Source: an uncultured Bacteroidia bacterium
GTDB lineage: Bacteria > Bacteroidota > Bacteroidia > Bacteroidales > UBA932
Length of the DNA: 53,316 nt
Direction of reading: 5' to 3'
NCBI GenBank assembly: GCA_902790635.1
Contig: CADASN010000020.1
Location: 1-53,316, forward strand
The notes under the pieces are model-generated. The model did not search any database. It was not told the DNA's origin and saw only the letters and a program-made list of their open reading frames with translations. This document shows positions 47,949-53,316 of this stretch, piece by piece (position 1 is the stretch's first letter; each line of letters opens with the position of its first letter). The translations under genes and the position numbers were made by a program.

Positions 47949-50012
47949 ATGAACCCCTTGTCCTTGAGAAGAATGCTGCTGTTTGCAGCCGCTTTCCTTT
48001 TCGGGGTCTTTTCCGCCGCCGCGTCGCCGCGTAAGGTGGAGCGCCTGGATGAAGGCTGGACCCTGTATCCCCGATATGATGTCAACAAGCAGCCTGCGCG
48101 GACGGAGGTCACCGTACCGCATACCTGGAATACCGAAGACGTATTCAACGGGATGGGCAGATATCTCCGTTCCGCCTTTGTCTATGAACGCAACCTGCCG
48201 CTGCCCAAATCGGACGGACAGCGGCGCTTCCTGCATTTCCAGGCGGTTAATTCCGTTGCCGACATCTTCATCAACGGGCGCCGGGTGGGCTCGCATTACG
48301 GCGGCTACACGGCGTTCTGCTTCGAAATCACGGATTACCTTCAGGAAGGTGACAACCGCCTGGAGGTCAACGTGAGCAATGCCTACCGGCAGGACGTCGC
48401 TCCGCTGGCGGGCGACTTCAACATCTACGGCGGCATCACACGTCCGGTCACGCTGATTACGACCGGGGCGGACTGCATTTCGCCCCTGGACCGCGCCTCT
48501 GCCGGCGTGTATGTCCACCAGGACGCCGTCAGCCGCGAGCGGGCCGAACTGACTGTCGAGACCGTCCTTTCGCTGAAGCACCGGGGGCTCGTGGCCGAAG
48601 CGGTGCTGCTGGATGCGGCGGGCCGGGAGGTGCTTCGCGCCGGTGCGCCCGCGGAAGGAGAGCGTGTGCGCATCCCCCTGACCTTGGACCGGCCGCACCT
48701 ATGGGACGGCCGCCGGGATCCGTATCTCTATACGGTCCGGGTGGACCTGAAGGACGGCGACCGGGTTGTGGACTCCATGTCCGAGACCACAGGCCTGCGC
48801 TATTTCCGGGTGGATCCGGAGCAGGGATTCTTCCTTAACGGGGAGCACCTGGACCTGCACGGCGTGTGCCGGCATGAGGAGGCCGAAGGCACGGCCAGTC
48901 TGCTCAACGAGGAGGCGCTGCGGCGCGACGCCCGCCTGATCTATGAGATGGGGGCGACGGGCGTGCGCTTCGTGCATTATCCCCATTCGCGCTACGACGT
49001 GGCCCAGTATGACTCGCTGGGCATCGTAGTCTGGTATGAGCTGAGCCTGGCGGGCCCCGGCGGCTACGGCTCCCCGGGTTACGTGGCGGATCCTGCGCTG
49101 GAGCGCAACACGATGGCCAACCTGGAGGAAATGATCCTGCAGAACTACAATTCTCCCGCCATCTGCTTCTGGAGCCTGTGCAACGAACTGTCGTTCAAGT
49201 TTGACGCGCCCGACCGCTTCCTGCGCGAGCTGCACCTGCGGGCCAAGGCGCTCGATCCGCAGCGCCTGACCACGCTGGCCATCTGCTATGACCAGGACCG
49301 CTTCCAGCACATCACCGACATCATCGGCTGGAACAAATACTTCGGCTGGTACGGCAGCGACGGCAAGGGCATCGGGGCCTTTATGGACAATGCCCACGCG
49401 CTGGCGGGCCACCAGCCCATCGGCCTTTGCGAGTACGGCGCCTCCGCGAGCATCCTGCACCACAGTTTCCAGGAGAGCCGCAACAATTACGTCCATTTCG
49501 AAGAGTATCAGTGCAAGGTGCACGAATACAACTGGGAGGAGATGGCCTCCCGACCGTTCGTCTGGTGCAAGTTCATCTGGCAGTGGGCGGATACTCCCTC
49601 TTCCATTCGGGACGAAGGTGACCGGCGGGGCATGAATGACAAAGGCGTCGTCACCTATGACCGGAATACCTGCAAGGATGCCTACTACTTCTATCAGGCC
49701 AACTGGAGCGAGGCGCCGATGCTCTACATCGCCCATCGGCGCTATACCCTTCGTTCGCAGGCCGTCACGGACGTGAAGGTCTATTCCAACCAGAAGCAGG
49801 CGGTCCTGTACCTGAACGGCCGCAAGGCGGCGACCGGCCGGAATGACGGCCTGGGGCGGATCGTCTTTGCCGGGGTGCGCCTGCAGGAGGGCGACAATGC
49901 GGTCCGCGTGGTGTCCGGCGCCCTTTCCGACGAATGTGTGTGGAACCTGGACAGCACCCGCACCGAGGAGCAGGTCACTGCCTCCGAACGGCTGGACGGC
50001 GCCGTCGATTAA
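47949..50012 (+). CDS. GH2 glycosidase, secreted
   Basis: 687 residues; signal peptide MNPLSLRRMLLFAAAFLFGVFSAAA. Jelly roll (EVTVPHTWNTED, FLHFQAVNSVADIFINGRRVG), immunoglobulin-like domain, TIM barrel with HGVCRHEEAEGTAS, acid/base Glu413 in SLCNELS and nucleophile Glu495 in GLCEYGAS. It ends soon after a single extra beta domain (SNQKQAVLYLNGRKAATG), shorter than many Bacteroides GH2 enzymes. Activity may be beta-galactosidase or beta-glucuronidase; the sequence does not decide. It is cotranscribed with the following GH28 gene (12-nt gap), which suggests action on pectin-derived oligosaccharides. Confidence 0.9.
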   Translation: MNPLSLRRMLLFAAAFLFGVFSAAASPRKVERLDEGWTLYPRYDVNKQPARTEVTVPHTWNTEDVFNGMGRYLRSAFVYERNLPLPKSDGQRRFLHFQAVNSVADIFINGRRVGSHYGGYTAFCFEITDYLQEGDNRLEVNVSNAYRQDVAPLAGDFNIYGGITRPVTLITTGADCISPLDRASAGVYVHQDAVSRERAELTVETVLSLKHRGLVAEAVLLDAAGREVLRAGAPAEGERVRIPLTLDRPHLWDGRRDPYLYTVRVDLKDGDRVVDSMSETTGLRYFRVDPEQGFFLNGEHLDLHGVCRHEEAEGTASLLNEEALRRDARLIYEMGATGVRFVHYPHSRYDVAQYDSLGIVVWYELSLAGPGGYGSPGYVADPALERNTMANLEEMILQNYNSPAICFWSLCNELSFKFDAPDRFLRELHLRAKALDPQRLTTLAICYDQDRFQHITDIIGWNKYFGWYGSDGKGIGAFMDNAHALAGHQPIGLCEYGASASILHHSFQESRNNYVHFEEYQCKVHEYNWEEMASRPFVWCKFIWQWADTPSSIRDEGDRRGMNDKGVVTYDRNTCKDAYYFYQANWSEAPMLYIAHRRYTLRSQAVTDVKVYSNQKQAVLYLNGRKAATGRNDGLGRIVFAGVRLQEGDNAVRVVSGALSDECVWNLDSTRTEEQVTASERLDGAVD

Positions 50013-50024
50013 ACCCATCCTGCC

Positions 50025-51491
50025 ATGAGAAAGTGCTTGATTTCCCTGCTGCTTCTTCCCCTGCTGACCCCTTTGCAGGCCACCGTGCCCGTCGTGGACC
50101 GCGCGAAGGTCGGTCCGGCGGCGATGCCTGTGCAGATGGAGCCCGTCACGGCGCCCTTCGACGTGAGCGGCATTGCCGCGCAGGAGTTCCCGGCCCGCCG
50201 CATTGTCGTGCAGATGCAGAAGAAAGGCTTGTCCACGCGCCGCATCCAGGCCGCCATCGACCGGATGTCGGAGCGCGGCGGCGGGACCGTCGTGATTCCC
50301 GCCGGTGTCTGGACGACCGGACGCATCGTGCTCAAGTCCGGGGTCTGCCTGCACCTGGAGGATGGCGCCGAGTTGAATTTCAGCGGTGATGTCAAGGACT
50401 ACCAGCCGGCGGTGCGCACCCGCATCGAAGGCATCGAACTGATGGGCCCGGGCGGGATGATCTACGCCGACGGGGCCGAAAATATCGGGATCACGGGCCG
50501 CGGGCGGCTGGTCAGTCCGGATACGGACAGCGAACTGTATACCGTGGCGCAGAACTACCTCACCACGGAGGATTGCGTCAACCTGGATGATCCCGTGGAG
50601 AAGCGCGTATGCGACGGCCTGGACGGCAGGCCGCTCCTGATGCCGATGTTCATCGCCCTGGAACGCAGCCGGGGGATCCTGATCGAAGGGGTCACCCTGG
50701 AGCGCAGCATTTTCTGGAATATTGTCCCGCAATTCTGCTCCAACGTGGTCATCCGGGGCGTCACCGTCCGCTCGCACGGCCACGGCCGAACGGACGGGAT
50801 TGATATCGAGTCTACGACGGACGCGCTCATTGAATATTGCTCGCTCAATTGCGGAGACGACTGTTATACCTTCAAGTCCGGCCGCGGTCTGGACGGACTG
50901 CGCGCCGCGGCGCCGACGGCCCGCGTGGTGGTCCGCCACTGCGAATCGCTGCGCGGCGTGGGCGGAGTCGTGCTTGGTACGGAGACCGCCGCCGGCATCT
51001 CGGATATCTATGTCCACGACTGCGTCTTCGACGGCACGGACCAGGGATTCCTTTTCAAGACGCGCCGTTCGCGGGGCGGAGGAGGCTGCCGGCTCACGGC
51101 GGAGCGGATCCTCATCCGCGGCACCCGCTATTCGGCGTTCGGCAGCGACATGCTCGGCTCCCGCAAATGGGTGGGAGAACTGGCGGACCGCTATCCGGTG
51201 CGGGAGATTACCCAGCTCACGCCGGAGTTCCGGGATTTCACGTTCCGGGACATTCGGGTGGAGGACTGTGCGCAGTTGATTTCCTTCGGCGGCCTGCCCG
51301 AGCGACCGTTCGCTCACGTACTGTTTGACGGACTGGAGGCCGACTGCGTCGAACTGATCCGTCTGCAGGACGTCAGCGGCCTGTCGGTACGCAACGCCGA
51401 AATCCGCGTACAGGACGACGGTATCCGGCTGGACGGCTGCCGGGAGATTCTATTCGACCAGGTGAGAATTGAGAAGCGAAAAACCCATTAA
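50025..51491 (+). CDS. GH28 polygalacturonase-like enzyme, secreted
   Basis: 488 residues; signal peptide MRKCLISLLLLPLLTPLQA. Beta-helix with GGGTVVIPAGVWTTGRIVLKSG in the early coils and catalytic motifs RTDGIDIESTTDALIEYC, NCGDDCYTFKSGRG and GVGGVVLGTET. It differs from the other GH28 here in the second motif (CGDDCY versus VNDDAV), so the two enzymes may cleave different linkages (endo/exo or rhamnogalacturonan). Last gene of the GH2-GH28 unit; it overlaps the end of the ECF operon by 4 bp with no terminator between them. Confidence 0.9.
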   Translation: MRKCLISLLLLPLLTPLQATVPVVDRAKVGPAAMPVQMEPVTAPFDVSGIAAQEFPARRIVVQMQKKGLSTRRIQAAIDRMSERGGGTVVIPAGVWTTGRIVLKSGVCLHLEDGAELNFSGDVKDYQPAVRTRIEGIELMGPGGMIYADGAENIGITGRGRLVSPDTDSELYTVAQNYLTTEDCVNLDDPVEKRVCDGLDGRPLLMPMFIALERSRGILIEGVTLERSIFWNIVPQFCSNVVIRGVTVRSHGHGRTDGIDIESTTDALIEYCSLNCGDDCYTFKSGRGLDGLRAAAPTARVVVRHCESLRGVGGVVLGTETAAGISDIYVHDCVFDGTDQGFLFKTRRSRGGGGCRLTAERILIRGTRYSAFGSDMLGSRKWVGELADRYPVREITQLTPEFRDFTFRDIRVEDCAQLISFGGLPERPFAHVLFDGLEADCVELIRLQDVSGLSVRNAEIRVQDDGIRLDGCREILFDQVRIEKRKTH

Positions 51492-51847
51492 ATCCTTGCA
51501 GGACGCTTGAAAAGCACTACGGCCAGGGTAATGGCCAGGATCGCCACGGGCATCGGCAGGTATTGCCGATAATCCTGCAGGTAGAGCCGGGCGGCCCTGA
51601 GAAGGCCTTCGGCGGAGGACTGGGCGTCTATGGGATATAGGAAAGTGATGGCGGTAGCGAAAACCCCTATAGCCAGGCCGCCGCACAGCGCAATGATGAG
51701 CGCCACCCTGCCCCGGCTGCGTTGGCGGTCCACCTCGGCCTTGATGCCCTCTACCTGCACCATCCGGCGCTGCGCTTCCAGGATGAAGGTGGGATCTTCT
51801 TTCACCTGCGGCTTGTTCTCCCGCAGGAAGTCTTCTACGCTGCTCAT
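51488..51847 (-). CDS. Small two-helix membrane protein downstream of ECF sigma factor
   Basis: 119 residues. N-terminal charged cytoplasmic part (VEDFLRENKPQVKEDPTFIL, EGIKAEVDRQRSRGR), then two transmembrane helices (VALIIALCGGLAIGVFATAI and LPMPVAILAITLAVVLF). Its position directly behind the sigma gene with an ATGA overlap makes it a candidate membrane anti-sigma factor or regulator, although no known anti-sigma motif is seen. Confidence 0.7.
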   Translation of the reverse strand: MSSVEDFLRENKPQVKEDPTFILEAQRRMVQVEGIKAEVDRQRSRGRVALIIALCGGLAIGVFATAITFLYPIDAQSSAEGLLRAARLYLQDYRQYLPMPVAILAITLAVVLFKRPARI

Positions 51848-52323
51848 AACTGAATGTACTGCTTAAGGTGTTGCCTTCCCATGGAAAGCTGATATTTAAC
51901 AGTGCCCTGCGGCATATCCAGGATGGAGGATATCTCCTTGATGCTTCGGTCTTCGAAATAAAACAGGGCGATGGCGGCCTTTTCCTTCTCCGGAAGGCGG
52001 TCGAGGGCCAGATACAGCTGCTGGTAACGGAAGGATTTGTCGGAGCTGTCCCCTCCCGGGAGGTTCCGGGCCTCTTCCACGGGAGCCTTCTCCGGACGCG
52101 CCTTCCGGCAGTGGTCTATGTAACAATTGTACGCTATGCGGAAAAGCCAGGTGCTGAATTTGGAGAGACCCAGGAAGGAGCCGGAGGCCACATAGGCCCG
52201 CACCAGGGCGTCCTGGGCGATGTCATCGGCCAGGGCACCGTCCCCGGCACACAGCGCAAGCAGGAACCGCCTCAGGGGCTCCTGCTGCTGCCGCACTTCG
52301 CTGATGAACCGCTCCTGGGTCAT
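51844..52323 (-). CDS. ECF-type RNA polymerase sigma factor
   Basis: 159 residues. Region 2: DDIAQDALVRAYVASGSF and KFSTWLFRIAYNCYIDHCRK. Region 4: LYLALDRLPEKEKAAIALFYF, then the helix-turn-helix SIKEISSILDMPQGTVKYQL. Directs RNA polymerase to a small regulon, usually autoregulated. Middle gene of a three-gene unit (3-nt gap to the upstream gene, 4-bp overlap with the downstream one). No SusC-type receptor or FecR homologue is adjacent, so it is not a standard nutrient-sensing ECF module. Confidence 0.92.
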   Translation of the reverse strand: MTQERFISEVRQQQEPLRRFLLALCAGDGALADDIAQDALVRAYVASGSFLGLSKFSTWLFRIAYNCYIDHCRKARPEKAPVEEARNLPGGDSSDKSFRYQQLYLALDRLPEKEKAAIALFYFEDRSIKEISSILDMPQGTVKYQLSMGRQHLKQYIQL

Positions 52324-52326
52324 GCT

Positions 52327-52791
52327 TTACTGTTCCCTGGGCTGGTCAAGGGCGTTCTCTTCGGCCTCTATCTCCTTGGCCAGCATCTTCTTACCCACAA
52401 AGTAGGAGATGAACAGGCCGATGCCTACGGCCAGGAGGACCGCTCCGGCAGGAAGCCAGAACGCGTTGATGAACGTATTGCGCCCGAAATCGGTAATGAC
52501 AACGCGAAGGATGCCCAGGGTGAGGAAGCCGGCGCCCATAAGGCTGGTAACGCAGGCGCCATTGAGTTTGTCCAGGAGCTCCTGCTTGATGGACTTGGGA
52601 GCCTTCTTCTTGGCGGGTTCAAACTGGGTCATGTCCACGGGAACACCGGCCTCGATGGCCTTGAGCATGATTTCGGCCTTTCTGTCGGTCTCGTGCTGAC
52701 GGGTGCGGGCAACGAGCCAGACAATCATGATGGGCAGTACAACGCAGATAAAGAAGGGTACGCCAAAATTTACCAAAATGTCATTCAACAT
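52327..52791 (-). CDS. DUF6249-like membrane protein
   Basis: 154 residues. N-terminal helix (FGVPFFICVVLPIMIVWLVA), a soluble linker (RQHETDRKAEIMLKAIEAGV, PAKKKAPKSIKQELLDKL) and two C-terminal helices (VTSLMGAGFLTLGILRVVI and FWLPAGAVLLAVGIGLFISYF). In Bacteroidota proteins with this plan often precede ECF sigma genes, as here. First gene of the sigma operon. The promoter upstream (52792-52850) is AT-rich without a TAnnTTTG box, as expected if the ECF factor controls it. Confidence 0.72.
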   Translation of the reverse strand: MLNDILVNFGVPFFICVVLPIMIVWLVARTRQHETDRKAEIMLKAIEAGVPVDMTQFEPAKKKAPKSIKQELLDKLNGACVTSLMGAGFLTLGILRVVITDFGRNTFINAFWLPAGAVLLAVGIGLFISYFVGKKMLAKEIEAEENALDQPREQ

Positions 52792-52994
52792 AGCTGTATC
52801 AATTTATAAGTTCAACATTTTTTCCGTTATATCATCGCCGGATAAGCAACTCCCGGGGCGGTTTCATCTGTTAGACGAAGGTCTGCAGCAAAAGGTTGGA
52901 AAAAAGTTGAATTATTAAACGAAATCTTTGGGACTCTTCTCATCCGCTGGAATCCCCGTCCTTTCTTTTTTTTGTTTTTGGGAGTATGGCTTGC
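52792..52994. other. Intergenic region, no gene seen
   Basis: AT-rich. It holds the presumed promoter of the sigma operon and long T-rich tracts (52966-52979). No RNA gene or repeat was recognised. Confidence 0.5.
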
Positions 52995-53316
52995 TCATGC
53001 CACCAATTCCTTGCAATCGTCGTACAATTTGGAAACAACTAAAGCGGAGATGTTCACCTTCACCAGGCGGAACGGTCCGTCCGGACTGTCGGCCACGGCC
53101 GGGTACATGTAGCCGTTGACGGTCGGGTAGGTGTACCATTTCCCCTTGTACTGCACCGGCTGGCTGGGCGCCCAGTATTTCTCATGCTCCGCCTGTGGGA
53201 AATACGTCCCCTCGAAACTCCAGTTGACGAAATCCCGGGATTTCCAAACGACGGGAGGGCCGGAAGTTTCCAGTCCCTGTCCATAGCCATCCGTGGTAAC
53301 GTAGCAGTAGAATGTA
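52995..53316 (-). pseudogene. Truncated second copy of the GH43 gene (runs off the window)
   Basis: The minus-strand frame from the window edge encodes YCYVTTDGYGQGLETSG through YKGKWYTYPTVNGYMYP and SPDGPFRLVK, nearly identical to the GH43::GH78 fusion. At 53058 the homology stops abruptly and the frame runs on through VNISALVVSKLYDDCKELVA to a TGA at 52995. The GH43 domain is therefore cut after about 85 visible residues. Its 5' end lies outside the window. Confidence 0.85.
53059..53316 (-). repeat. Duplicate of 45278-45535
   Basis: 258 bp, three mismatches, no gaps, same orientation; continues beyond the window. Confidence 0.95.

Noticed and set aside
48699-51317. 872-codon minus-strand frame
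   Set aside because: Antisense to the GH2 and GH28 genes, both of which carry intact catalytic residues.
1-53316. CRISPR array or SusC/SusD pair
   Set aside because: No regularly spaced repeats, no TonB-dependent receptor and no SusD-like lipoprotein were found anywhere in the window.

Overview
The window reads as a GC-rich member of the Bacteroidales (gut-type Bacteroidota). Evidence: many genes start just downstream of the Bacteroidota sigma promoter (-7 box TAnnTTTG, here often TATCTTTG, with a -33 TTTG/TTG about 20 nt upstream), Shine-Dalgarno sequences are mostly absent, MurA carries Asp in place of the usual active-site Cys, and the window is rich in secreted or lipoprotein carbohydrate-active enzymes. 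I cannot name the genus from the sequence alone.

Layout. 1-6.2 kb: 3' end of an EF-G gene; a convergent fusion of a peptidase S51-like domain with an ATP-grasp domain; a secreted beta-sandwich protein paired with a GH43 arabinanase-like enzyme; a secreted unknown. 6.3-14.3 kb: a tight run aspS-murB-murA-aspartokinase/homoserine dehydrogenase-M20 deacylase (dapE-like)-dapB. 14.3-18.5 kb: a divergent GH43/GH78 pair that splits the lysine/DAP genes, which resume at 18.5-22.3 kb with dapA-dapD-dapF and an aminotransferase. 22.4-23.6 kb: a YD-repeat-like lipoprotein and a periplasmic HMA protein. 23.7-27.7 kb: a four-gene, ATGA-overlapped operon encoding a dynamin-like GTPase, a DUF697-like membrane protein and two DUF4230-like membrane-anchored proteins. 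It is the best candidate here for an undercharacterised system.

27.7-38.6 kb looks like accessory DNA behind a tRNA-Val gene. It holds a deleted IS30-family element, an intact PIN-domain toxin-antitoxin pair, the relic of another, an exactly repeated 99-bp element that carries a hairpin and a tiny hydrophobic ORF, gene fragments, a tRNA-Gly-like scrap, and GH2 and GH43 enzymes sharing an extended promoter. 38.6-42 kb has small lipoproteins and a GH27 alpha-galactosidase.

42-51.5 kb is a pectin/rhamnogalacturonan-type locus. On the minus strand is an operon GH28-PfkB kinase-GH43::GH78 fusion; divergent from it is GH2-GH28. Together with the upstream GH43, GH78, GH2 and GH27 genes this suggests outer-membrane and periplasmic dismantling of pectin side chains (arabinan, galactan, rhamnogalacturonan). 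No SusC/SusD pair lies in the window. 51.5-52.8 kb is a three-gene ECF sigma operon, and the last 258 bp are a near-identical duplicate of the GH43 part of the GH43::GH78 fusion.

Two palindromic intergenic repeat families have also entered coding sequence in frame, in murB and in dapF. Family assignments are by eye from motifs; no database search was run.
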